From CAIODY01 sp041192505 (GTDB taxonomy: Bacteria; Bacteroidota; Bacteroidia; Chitinophagales; CAIODY01): 15,420 nt of DNA. This document shows, in pieces, positions 1-6,566 of the stretch (positions are counted from its first letter, which is position 1; every line of letters begins with the position of its first letter). The translations under genes were made by a program, and so were the position numbers. The notes beneath the pieces are model-generated. The model ran no database searches and had not been told where the DNA came from. It saw only the letters and a list, made by a program, of their open reading frames with translations. The stretch is taken from NCBI GenBank assembly GCA_041192505.1, contig JBEEMV010000001.1, positions 1 to 15,420 of the forward strand, given 5' to 3'.

Positions 1-2
1 CC

Positions 3-26
3 GTGGTTAGTGTCCCCACTCACCAC
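3..26. repeat. REP-like hairpin at the window edge
   Basis: Two 10-base arms (3-12 and 17-26) pair around a 4-base loop with one mismatch. The stem is GC-rich against an AT-rich background. Such compact GC-rich hairpins in Bacteroidota intergenic DNA are typical of REP-type elements. No RAYT or other transposase is visible, and the element may continue left of the window. Confidence 0.45.
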
Positions 27-210
27 TGTATTGTTTAATTGCTTCATGTTTCTTGCATTATTGTATTACAAACTTACCCATTTTTTCGTCATAATGAATG
101 TATTCACTTACCATAAATTCAACAAAAAAAATATCTTCAGCTACTTTCTATATTGCAACAATTTGAGATGTGTGGAAACACCATAGATGTTCGGAAGAAA
201 TTAAAAAGGT

Positions 211-308
211 AGCTCCAATGGAGCTTTGCGTTTTATGTATATCTATTTTGCTATTAACAGTAAGCTCCTAAAGGAGCAAAACTACTTTGTAGTAAAGTGC
301 CGTAGGCA
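211..308. repeat. Cluster of four short palindromes (REP-like cassette)
   Basis: Four small stem-loops follow one another: 211-225 (arms agctcc/ggagct, loop aat), 264-277 (gctcct/aggagc, loop aa), 281-293 (actac/gtagt, loop ttt) and 298-308 (tgcc/ggca, loop gta). The first two are variants of the same GCTCC/GGAGC palindrome in the same order relative to the others. From general memory, GCTCC..GGAGC and GTGCC-GTA-GGCA palindromes recur as dispersed multi-hairpin cassettes in Bacteroidota genomes. I could not search for copies elsewhere. Confidence 0.5.
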
Positions 309-321
309 ATACACTACACAA

Positions 322-363
322 AAGCTAAGCGGCATCTTTGCAACAACCAATACAACTTAGCTT
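322..363. repeat. 8-bp inverted repeat flanking 26 bases
   Basis: The sequence aagctaag at 322-329 is the exact reverse complement of cttagctt at 356-363. It directly follows the palindrome cluster and may be its terminal part. No T-tract follows, so it is not an intrinsic terminator. Confidence 0.4.
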
Positions 364-420
364 ATCATTTTTAAATATACCATTGCTTAAAACTGATATA
401 CGCTATTCCTTTTAAGAGAT

Positions 421-600
421 TACATAAAGCAGTGGTGATATACATAAAACACGTTTATGTTTTACATAAAGCAGTGGTGATATATCTGAAACACACTTAT
501 GTTTCATATAAAGCAGTGGTGATATATCTGAAACACACTTACGTTTTACATAAAGCAGTGGTGATATATCCGAAACACACTTATGATTCACATAAAGCAG
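421..600. repeat. 42-bp tandem repeat array, 4 copies plus a partial fifth
   Basis: The motif aaagcag recurs at 426, 468, 510, 552 and 594, a spacing of exactly 42 each time, and the sequence between is about 80-95% conserved. Each junction carries a small palindrome, best seen at 454-470 (tttatgt, loop ttt, acataaa); later copies keep it with one mismatch or wobble. Because 42 is a multiple of three the array is open in one frame as a 14-residue repeat starting from a GTG at 432, but there is no ribosome binding site and no recognisable domain, so I read it as a non-coding minisatellite. It is not a CRISPR array: copies are contiguous with no unique spacers. Confidence 0.85.
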
Positions 601-641
601 TTTTGCTTAGCCCAATACTTTTTTATGCCCTCTATTCGTTA

Positions 642-673
642 TTTGTTGGTATCGTTATTTCTATTTAATTTTA
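642..673 (+). promoter_or_regulatory. Possible Bacteroidota promoter for the candidate small RNA
   Basis: A TTTG at 642-645 is followed after 20 bases by TAATTTTA at 666-673, which matches the TAnnTTTG -7 element of Bacteroidota at all but the last position. The spacing fits the known TTTG/TAnnTTTG arrangement (about 17-23). The implied start is near 680, a few bases before the structured region at 693. Such AT-rich matches arise often by chance. Confidence 0.3.
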
Positions 674-679
674 AGTATC

Positions 680-786
680 AATAACTTATGAATATCAAAG
701 TGCTTGGGAAATAGAATTATTGTAAGCGTAGATGGCTACCCTACTTTGATAAAAAAAAGAGAAACCTAATTGGTTTCTCTTTTTTT
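680..786 (+). ncRNA. Candidate structured small RNA ending in an intrinsic terminator
   Basis: A 9-bp perfect closing stem pairs 693-701 (tatcaaagt) with 743-751 (actttgata). Inside it two smaller helices fit side by side: 702-706 with 723-727 (gcttg/taagc, extended by aata 710-713 with tatt 718-721), and gtag 728-731 with ctac 736-739. This gives a three-way-junction-like fold. A strong terminator follows immediately (751-786; it shares base 751 with the closing stem), and a promoter-like sequence ends at 673. No coding gene explains that terminator. I do not recognise it as tmRNA, 6S, SRP or RNase P RNA. The start at 680 is inferred from the promoter; the family is unknown, and it could instead be the 3' untranslated region of something upstream. 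Confidence 0.35.
751..786 (+). terminator. Strong intrinsic terminator
   Basis: Arms gagaaacc (759-766) and ggtttctc (772-779) pair perfectly around the loop taatt. The stem is flanked by an A-tract at 751-758 and a T-tract at 780-786, so it extends by A-T pairs and could act in both directions. No protein gene ends immediately upstream, which is part of the case for an RNA gene here. Confidence 0.8.
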
Positions 787-835
787 ATGTACCCATTGCC
801 ACTGTGGAATTATTTCTATGATTAATACAACACTT

Positions 836-869
836 CAAAGCCCTTGCCTAATGCAGGGGCTTTGTTATT
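836..869 (+). terminator. Second terminator-like hairpin before miaB
   Basis: Arms at 836-847 and 853-864 pair over 12 positions, one of them a T-G wobble, around a 5-base loop; the outer eight pairs are caaagccc with gggctttg. The tail ttattt is only moderately T-rich. It lies 43 bases before the miaB -7 element, so it insulates miaB from upstream transcription rather than attenuating it. Confidence 0.65.
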
Positions 870-912
870 TAAAATCTTCTCATCTTTCTTCCTTTTTGCC
901 GCTGTAATTCCC

Positions 913-920
913 TACATTTG
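913..920 (+). promoter_or_regulatory. miaB promoter, -7 element TACATTTG
   Basis: TACATTTG matches the Bacteroidota -7 consensus TAnnTTTG exactly. The -33 element is poor; pyrimidine-rich sequence such as ttcc lies at about the right distance near 889. Transcription would begin near 925, about 12 bases before the ATG at 937. This placement decides the miaB start: an upstream in-frame TTG at 844 would lie before the transcript begins. Confidence 0.6.
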
Positions 921-936
921 CACTCCTTTTAAAAAA

Positions 937-2424
937 ATGGAAAGCAATTTACCACATATTGATTTAGGCGATAAGCAACACGATGAAAATCGCCAAGGCG
1001 AAGCATTTCAATTTGCTGAAGATAAATTGAACATTCCTGCCAACGGAAAACTATTTTATGTTGAAAGCTATGGCTGTGCATTAAATTTTAACGATAGCGA
1101 AATTGTAGCCACCGTTTTAAACCAAAATGGATTTGGCATAACAACCGATTATAATAATGCCGATTTGATTTTAATCAATACTTGCAGCATTCGTGAAAAT
1201 GCCGAACAGCATGTACGCAATAGATTAAAACAATTTAATCAAATAAAAAAACAAAAACCCGAAACGCTTATTGGTGTGTTGGGTTGTATGGCCGAACGAT
1301 TAAAAGATAAATTATTAGAACAAGAACATTTGATTGATATGGTGGTAGGGCCTGATGCTTACAGAACTTTACCCGATTTAATTAAAGAAGCTGAAAGCGG
1401 TCATAAGGCTGTAAATGTTTTATTAAAACGGGAAGAAACGTATGCTGATATTTCGCCAACACGATTAGTGAGTAATGGCGTAAATGCATTTGTAACCATT
1501 ATGAGAGGCTGCAATAATATGTGCAGTTTTTGTGTAGTGCCATTTACCAGAGGTAGAGAACGTAGTCGTGATGCACATTCTATCATAAATGAATGTACTC
1601 AATTATTTAATGATGGCTTTAGAGATATCACTTTATTGGGGCAAAATGTAGATTCGTATTATTGGGTTGCTAATCAAGAATTGAATGAAAAGCAAACCAA
1701 TTTAAACCCTGATGAAAGAGATAAAAACATTGAAGGCTCGGTAAATTTTGCACAATTATTAGAACTAGTTGCATTAATCAATCCATTACTACGTGTACGT
1801 TTCAGCACATCACATCCAAAAGATATTACTGATGACGTGTTGTTTACGATGAAAAAATATCACAACATTTGTAAGCAAATTCATTTACCAATACAAGCAG
1901 GCAATAGCCGAGTTTTGAAATTGATGAACAGAACTTATACGGCTGAATGGTACAAAGCAAAGTTTGATAGAATAAGAGAAATAATGCCCGATTGTGCTAT
2001 TTCAACCGATTTGATTTGTGGCTTTTGTACCGAAACTGATGACGAACATCAAGACACTTTAGACTTATTAGATTATTGCAAATTCGATTTTGCCTATCAC
2101 TTTAAATACAGCGAACGAAGCGGCACAGCGGCTGAAAGAAAAATGAAAGATGATGTGCCCGAAGAAGTGAAACAAAAACGATTGGATGAAATAATTGTAA
2201 AGACCAGAAAATATTCTTTACTAAAAAACCAAAATGCAATAGGCAAAACTTTTGAAGTATTGGTAGAAGGTCCATCGTACAAAAAACCTGATGAAGAATG
2301 GTGGGGCAGAAACACACAAAACCAAATGATTATTTTTCCTAAAGGCGATTTAAAAAAAGGCGATTACATAAACGTAAAAGTTACAAAAGGCGGCACAGGA
2401 ACACTTTGGGGCGAATTAGTTTAA
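937..2424 (+). CDS. miaB: tRNA-2-methylthio-N6-dimethylallyladenosine synthase (MiaB)
   Basis: MiaB is a radical-SAM methylthiotransferase that converts i6A37 to ms2i6A37 in tRNAs reading UNN codons; it is cytoplasmic and carries two [4Fe-4S] clusters. From the ATG at 937 the protein has 495 residues. The N-terminal MTTase domain shows the three auxiliary-cluster cysteines C47 (YGCALN), C83 (NTCSIREN) and C117 (LGCMAE). The radical-SAM motif CxxxCxxC is C192, C196 and C199 (GCNNMCSFC), followed by TRGRERSR. A C-terminal TRAM domain covers roughly residues 420-495. A hydrophilic insert after GQNVDSYYW (about residues 250-270) looks like a lineage-specific loop. The frame stays open back to a TTG at 844, but that extension covers the terminator hairpin and promoter and lacks family similarity. 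nrnA starts 9 bases downstream, so the two are probably co-transcribed. Confidence 0.97.
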   Translation: MESNLPHIDLGDKQHDENRQGEAFQFAEDKLNIPANGKLFYVESYGCALNFNDSEIVATVLNQNGFGITTDYNNADLILINTCSIRENAEQHVRNRLKQFNQIKKQKPETLIGVLGCMAERLKDKLLEQEHLIDMVVGPDAYRTLPDLIKEAESGHKAVNVLLKREETYADISPTRLVSNGVNAFVTIMRGCNNMCSFCVVPFTRGRERSRDAHSIINECTQLFNDGFRDITLLGQNVDSYYWVANQELNEKQTNLNPDERDKNIEGSVNFAQLLELVALINPLLRVRFSTSHPKDITDDVLFTMKKYHNICKQIHLPIQAGNSRVLKLMNRTYTAEWYKAKFDRIREIMPDCAISTDLICGFCTETDDEHQDTLDLLDYCKFDFAYHFKYSERSGTAAERKMKDDVPEEVKQKRLDEIIVKTRKYSLLKNQNAIGKTFEVLVEGPSYKKPDEEWWGRNTQNQMIIFPKGDLKKGDYINVKVTKGGTGTLWGELV

Positions 2425-2433
2425 AAATAAAAT

Positions 2434-3453
2434 ATGCTTAACGATACAAATATTGAATTAGTAAAACAGAAATTATTTTCGGGTAATAAACTGAAAATAG
2501 TTATTACAACGCATCATAAACCCGATGGCGATGCATTGGGCAGTTCGTTGGGTTTGTATCATTATTTAATTCAATTAAATCATCAAGTTCAAGTTATTTC
2601 ACCAACCGATTATCCTTATAATTTATGGTGGATGCCAGGCAACGAAACAGTTTGGGAATTTGAAAAAACAGATACACAAAGCCGTGAATTAATTGCGAAT
2701 GCCGATTTAATTTTTTGTTTAGATTTTAATCATTTAGATAGAATAAATGAAATGGGCGAATTGGTAAAAGCATCATCGGCAATGAAAGTGATGATAGACC
2801 ATCATCTTAATGCCGAAGGCTTTGAAGATGCTGCTTATGCTGATACACGGGCTGTAGCTACTGCCGAATTGATTTATAAATTTATTGTGTATTTGGGCGA
2901 TGAAGAAAAAATAAATAATGCATCGGCACAATGTTTATATGCAGGTATTTTAACAGATAGCGGCAGTTTTAAATTTAACAGCACCACACAATCGGTACAC
3001 GAAATTGCTGGTAAATTATTAAGCAAAGGTGTAAAACCATTTGATGTGTTTGAGCAAATATTTGATTCGAATACCGAAAACAGATTACGCTTTATTGGCT
3101 ATTGCACCAATAAAAAAATGATTGTATTGCCCGAATACAACACAGCATACATAAGCGTTACAAGAGAAGAATTAAAAGAATATAAAATTACAACAGGCGA
3201 TACCGAAGGCTTAGTAAATTATCCATTATCAATAAAAGGAATAAAATTAGCCGCTTTGATAATTGATAGAACTGAAAAGATAAAACTTTCATTGCGCAGC
3301 AAAGGCGATATTGCAGTAAATGAAATTTGCAGTAAATATTTTAGTGGCGGTGGACATAAAAATGCATCTGGCGGACATTCAACACAAACATTAGAACAAA
3401 CCGTACAAACATTTTTAAGCGTATTGCCAACCATTAAACAACAATTAGTATAA
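2434..3453 (+). CDS. nrnA: DHH/DHHA1 phosphoesterase, NrnA-like nanoRNase / pAp phosphatase
   Basis: NrnA-type enzymes degrade 2-5-nt RNA fragments to mononucleotides and dephosphorylate 3'-phosphoadenosine 5'-phosphate; they serve as the oligoribonuclease where orn is missing. The 339-residue protein has the usual family length. Visible motifs are motif I (THHKPDGDALGSS, residues 26-38, metal ligands H28, D31, D33), motif II (CLDFNHLDR, D97), the DHH motif itself (IDHH, 121-124) and the DHHA1 glycine-rich GGGHKNASGG at 305-314. It starts 9 bases after miaB with no clear Shine-Dalgarno, as is common in this phylum. Its exact substrate preference within the NrnA/NrnB/pde family cannot be read from sequence alone. 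Confidence 0.92.
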   Translation: MLNDTNIELVKQKLFSGNKLKIVITTHHKPDGDALGSSLGLYHYLIQLNHQVQVISPTDYPYNLWWMPGNETVWEFEKTDTQSRELIANADLIFCLDFNHLDRINEMGELVKASSAMKVMIDHHLNAEGFEDAAYADTRAVATAELIYKFIVYLGDEEKINNASAQCLYAGILTDSGSFKFNSTTQSVHEIAGKLLSKGVKPFDVFEQIFDSNTENRLRFIGYCTNKKMIVLPEYNTAYISVTREELKEYKITTGDTEGLVNYPLSIKGIKLAALIIDRTEKIKLSLRSKGDIAVNEICSKYFSGGGHKNASGGHSTQTLEQTVQTFLSVLPTIKQQLV

Positions 3454-3494
3454 TTTTAAAAACAAATACAATCAATAATAAAACAAAAACAGAA

Positions 3495-4382
3495 ATGAGC
3501 AACATTTTAAAACTTTCGGTAGTAGCAATTAGTTTACTTACCATTATTTCGTGTAATAAAAATGGCGGAATAAAAACTTTATCGGGTGGTGTAACTTATA
3601 AGCTTTTGAAAGAAGGCACTAGCAAAGACACTGGTAAAATTGGCGATATTATTACGCTTCACATTATGAATTCTACTGAAAAAGATTCGTGTGTAATGGA
3701 TTCGCATAAAGGACAAAACGGTATGAAAGGCGAACCAGTAAAAATTACTTTACAAAAGCCAGCTTTTAAAGGCGATTTGATGGAAGGTTTATTGAAATTG
3801 CATGTAGGCGATAGCGCTGTATTTATGGTTCCTTCAGATTCTATTTTTAAAAATGAAGCTCAACGCCCACCATTTATTAAAAAAGGAAGTATGGTTAAAA
3901 CATTTGTAACTGTACTTAAAATTGAAACCAAAGAACAAGCACAGCAAAAACAAATGGATGAAGCTAAAGCACAAGCAGGTAAAGATGATGCTATGATTCA
4001 AAGTTATATGGCTGCTAAAGGATTAAAAGATTTTCAAAAAACTGCAAGTGGTTTATATTATATCATTACAAAAGCTGGTACTGGTGCTGCAATTGAAAAA
4101 GGTAAAACTGCTATTATGAATTATACTGGCAAAACTTTAGATGGTAAAATGTTTGATTCAAATACTGAAAAAGAATTTAATCATGTACAAGCTTTTAAAT
4201 TTAAATTAGGCGAAGGAATGGTTATTCGTGGTTGGGATGAAGGTGTAGCATTATTAAATAAAGGAGCAAAAGCTACTTTTATTGTACCATCTACATTGGC
4301 TTATGGCCCACAAGCTATTGGCGATAAAATACCTGCTAATTCATGTTTAACTTTTGATGTTGAATTAATTGGTGTAGAATAA
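3495..4382 (+). CDS. FKBP-type peptidyl-prolyl cis-trans isomerase, lipoprotein with two FKBP-like halves
   Basis: This is a 295-residue envelope foldase. Residues 1-20 form a lipoprotein signal peptide ending in a lipobox (TIISC) with the lipidated cysteine at C20; no acidic surface-export motif follows, so the protein probably faces the periplasm. Residues about 180-295 form a canonical FKBP domain, with NYTGK, the FDS aspartate, the VIRGWDEG tryptophan loop, AYGPQA and a final FDVELIGVE strand. Residues about 30-150 look like a second, degenerate FKBP fold: it keeps a GDIITLHI strand and a GLLKLHVGDSAVFMVPSDS segment but lacks the tryptophan motif and the AYG loop. The halves are joined by an alanine/lysine/glutamine-rich helix (about 140-175). 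It lies 41 bases after nrnA and is the last gene before a strong terminator. Confidence 0.92.
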   Translation: MSNILKLSVVAISLLTIISCNKNGGIKTLSGGVTYKLLKEGTSKDTGKIGDIITLHIMNSTEKDSCVMDSHKGQNGMKGEPVKITLQKPAFKGDLMEGLLKLHVGDSAVFMVPSDSIFKNEAQRPPFIKKGSMVKTFVTVLKIETKEQAQQKQMDEAKAQAGKDDAMIQSYMAAKGLKDFQKTASGLYYIITKAGTGAAIEKGKTAIMNYTGKTLDGKMFDSNTEKEFNHVQAFKFKLGEGMVIRGWDEGVALLNKGAKATFIVPSTLAYGPQAIGDKIPANSCLTFDVELIGVE

Positions 4383-4405
4383 TATTTCAACTTTCTATAA
4401 TTTAT

Positions 4406-4441
4406 AAAAAAGCCGCTTCGAAATATCGAAGCGGCTTTTTT
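4406..4441 (+). terminator. Intrinsic terminator ending the miaB-nrnA-FKBP cluster
   Basis: Arms agccgcttcg (4411-4420) and cgaagcggct (4427-4436) pair perfectly around the loop aaatat. An A-tract at 4406-4410 and a T-tract at 4437-4441 flank the stem. It lies 23 bases after the FKBP stop codon and could also stop leftward transcription. Confidence 0.92.
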
Positions 4442-4489
4442 AATATTGAAAATAATTTTACATCGATAATAATTTGAAAACAAAAAATA

Positions 4490-4497
4490 TAATTTTA
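4490..4497 (+). promoter_or_regulatory. Possible -7 element of the LtaS-like gene
   Basis: TAATTTTA matches TAnnTTTG at all but the last base and sits about 20 bases before the start codon. The same octamer occurs at 4453-4460, also followed by CA. A TTTG at 4473-4476 is too close to act as the -33 element. The region is so AT-rich that this is only a suggestion. Confidence 0.25.
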
Positions 4498-4516
4498 CAA
4501 TTCATATTAATAATGA

Positions 4517-6565
4517 ATGCTAACAAAAGAAACATATAATTTATATTTCAATTTACTACTAAAATTAACCTTTCAATGGCTTTGGTTAATCATACTTTTT
4601 GGATTGTGTAGAATATTGTTGCTTATTCAATTTGGTAATTTTGATGAATTAATAAATTATAAATCAGACATCTTATTTATGTTTATAAAAGCTATTCGCT
4701 TTGATTCATATATTATTTTGTATGCTTTATTACCAGCATTTTTTTTTACCACCTTCGGAATTGTAATTTCACTTTTCAAAAAAGAATATTTTCTACTAAT
4801 AAACAAGTTAAATATTGCCTATTATCACCTCGTTTCATTTTTATCTATTGTTTTTTTGTTGATTGATTTTTTTTACTTTTCGTTTTTTCATACTCAAATA
4901 AATATTATTGCTTTTGGATTAATTGAAGATGATACACAAGCTATTTTAACTTCTGTTATCAGTGATTTTCCTATTTTAAAAATCACTATTATGCTATTAT
5001 TTATAGCATTAGCAAATGCTTGGATAATCAATAAAATCAATAGCATACATTATTCGTTTGTTTTAAAATTACCTGCCGCAATTTTATTTTTTTTACTTTT
5101 CAATACCATGTATTTTTTAGGACTTAGGGGATCAATACAAGATTTACCATTAAACCTTACACAGGATGGGGCAATTTCAACCAATAAGTTTTTAAATGAT
5201 ATTTTACCGAATGGCATATTTACTTTTAAAGAAGCATTGCATACAAAATTAATGTACCAATTCAACACTAATGAAATCAAAATGCTTGCTACATATGGCT
5301 TTGAAAACAAAAATGAATTAATCCAAAAAAAAAATTCTATTGCAAATAACAATACAGATTCTTCTTTTTTTTCCACTACCAGCTTAGATACTTTTTTACA
5401 AAACCATCCACCCAATGTTGTATTTATTCAAATGGAAAGCATGGGCAGCGATGTAATGAGCTATCATTCAACTGAACTAAATTTGATGGGAACATTAGAA
5501 GAAGTTTTACCTAAATGTATTTGGTATAAAAACTTTACTTGTGGAGGAATTCTTACTATTCACTCTACCGAACAGCTTATGGTTAATACATTAATGACAC
5601 CACTAACGCATTCAAAATATTCGCTTTTACCTTTTAATAGTTCCATTGCGTTACCTTTTAACAACGCTGGATATGAAACACAATTTATTACAGGTGGTAG
5701 CTTAACATGGAACAACTTAAATAGATTTCTTACGTCACAAGGCTTTCAGCAAGTGAAAGGAAACTATCACATTAAAGATAAATTCGAAAACTCTTTTAAA
5801 CAAGAATGGGGCATAGCAGATGAATACCTGTTTTCTTTTGTTTTAGACGAATTAAAACACAACAAAAAAAAGTCGAAATTTATTTACTGCATGACGGTTT
5901 CGAATCATACACCATTTGATATTCCTACTAACTACAAACCTTTTACACTAAATTATAATTTGATTCCAAATAAAAGACAAACCTGTAATTCAACTTTTTT
6001 AAAAAAGAATTTAACCTCATTTCAATATGCCAATGATTGTTTGGGTAAATTTTTAAAACAAATTTTAAATTCACCATTGGCTGATAATACAATTGTGGCA
6101 ATTACTGGCGACCATTTTTGCCATGGCTTATTCAATTATAGTATGGCCGAAGATTTCAAACATTTTGGTGTACCGTTTATTTTATATATACCCGAAAAAT
6201 ATAAGCGAAATATCAAAATAGATGCTGATAGATTTGGTTCGCATAAAGATATATTTCCTACACTTTTTAATCTTTCATTAAGCAATGCAAAATATTTTAA
6301 CTCTGGCAATAATCTTCTTTCTAAAAATGATAGTATTGAATATTTCGGCTTCACAAAATATTCAGTTGGCGATCAAAACTATGTGGCATTTAATAAATTT
6401 GGTAGAATAATAGGACCACAATTAAACATGTCGAATTGGAACAATGATTTATTGATTGAAACAGAGAAAGACAATTATGGTCATTTGAAAAAACTACAAC
6501 AACTTGCAAATATTCATGCCGCTTGCATGGATGAAAATATTATTCAACAAATCAATAAAAAATAA
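4517..6565 (+). CDS. LTA synthase / OpgB-like sulfatase-fold membrane phosphotransferase
   Basis: This is a 682-residue protein with the layout of LtaS and OpgB (MdoB): five N-terminal membrane helices (about residues 14-36, 50-80, 103-125, 155-175 and 183-203) followed by an extracytoplasmic alkaline-phosphatase/sulfatase-fold domain. In LtaS, E255, T300, H416 and D475/H476 are key residues. Here E307 (FIQMES), a threonine near T347 (GILTIHSTE), H464 (VSNHTPF) and D532/H533 (ITGDHF) occur in the same order at almost the same spacing. The metal site is therefore probably intact, though the nucleophile assignment is less certain. Bacteroidota make no classical lipoteichoic acid, so the likely activity is transfer of a phosphoglycerol or phosphoethanolamine group to an envelope glycan or lipid; that is inference. 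The gene stands alone on its strand, and its stop is 1 base from the stop of the opposing gene. Confidence 0.85.
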   Translation: MLTKETYNLYFNLLLKLTFQWLWLIILFGLCRILLLIQFGNFDELINYKSDILFMFIKAIRFDSYIILYALLPAFFFTTFGIVISLFKKEYFLLINKLNIAYYHLVSFLSIVFLLIDFFYFSFFHTQINIIAFGLIEDDTQAILTSVISDFPILKITIMLLFIALANAWIINKINSIHYSFVLKLPAAILFFLLFNTMYFLGLRGSIQDLPLNLTQDGAISTNKFLNDILPNGIFTFKEALHTKLMYQFNTNEIKMLATYGFENKNELIQKKNSIANNNTDSSFFSTTSLDTFLQNHPPNVVFIQMESMGSDVMSYHSTELNLMGTLEEVLPKCIWYKNFTCGGILTIHSTEQLMVNTLMTPLTHSKYSLLPFNSSIALPFNNAGYETQFITGGSLTWNNLNRFLTSQGFQQVKGNYHIKDKFENSFKQEWGIADEYLFSFVLDELKHNKKKSKFIYCMTVSNHTPFDIPTNYKPFTLNYNLIPNKRQTCNSTFLKKNLTSFQYANDCLGKFLKQILNSPLADNTIVAITGDHFCHGLFNYSMAEDFKHFGVPFILYIPEKYKRNIKIDADRFGSHKDIFPTLFNLSLSNAKYFNSGNNLLSKNDSIEYFGFTKYSVGDQNYVAFNKFGRIIGPQLNMSNWNNDLLIETEKDNYGHLKKLQQLANIHAACMDENIIQQINKK

Positions 6566-6566
6566 A

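Larger units (their letters stand above)
1..936. other. Long intergenic region upstream of miaB
   Basis: No convincing protein gene is visible across these 936 bases. The stretch holds several short hairpins, a 42-bp tandem array, a candidate small RNA and two terminator-like hairpins, each listed separately. Positions 27-210 and 364-420 are plain AT-rich sequence in which I see nothing. The density of palindromes is far above that of the other intergenic gaps here, so this looks like an accumulation site for small repeats rather than a decayed gene, but a gene remnant cannot be excluded by eye. Confidence 0.7.

Noticed and set aside
421..600. CRISPR array
   Set aside because: The 42-base units follow one another directly with no variable spacers, and no cas genes are present.
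432..668. 78-codon open frame beginning at GTG over the 42-bp array
   Set aside because: It has no ribosome binding site, is mostly a direct translation of the tandem repeat, and ends in sequence that overlaps the predicted sRNA promoter. A period divisible by three is enough to keep the frame open.
680..869. Riboswitch or attenuator controlling miaB
   Set aside because: A perfect -7 promoter element at 913-920 lies downstream of both terminator hairpins, so miaB does not need a transcript passing through them. I also recognise no ligand-binding motif.
2097..2317. Overlapping minus-strand open frames inside miaB, and similar frames inside the other large genes
   Set aside because: They lie wholly within confidently assigned genes on the opposite strand, have no recognisable domains and are expected by chance.
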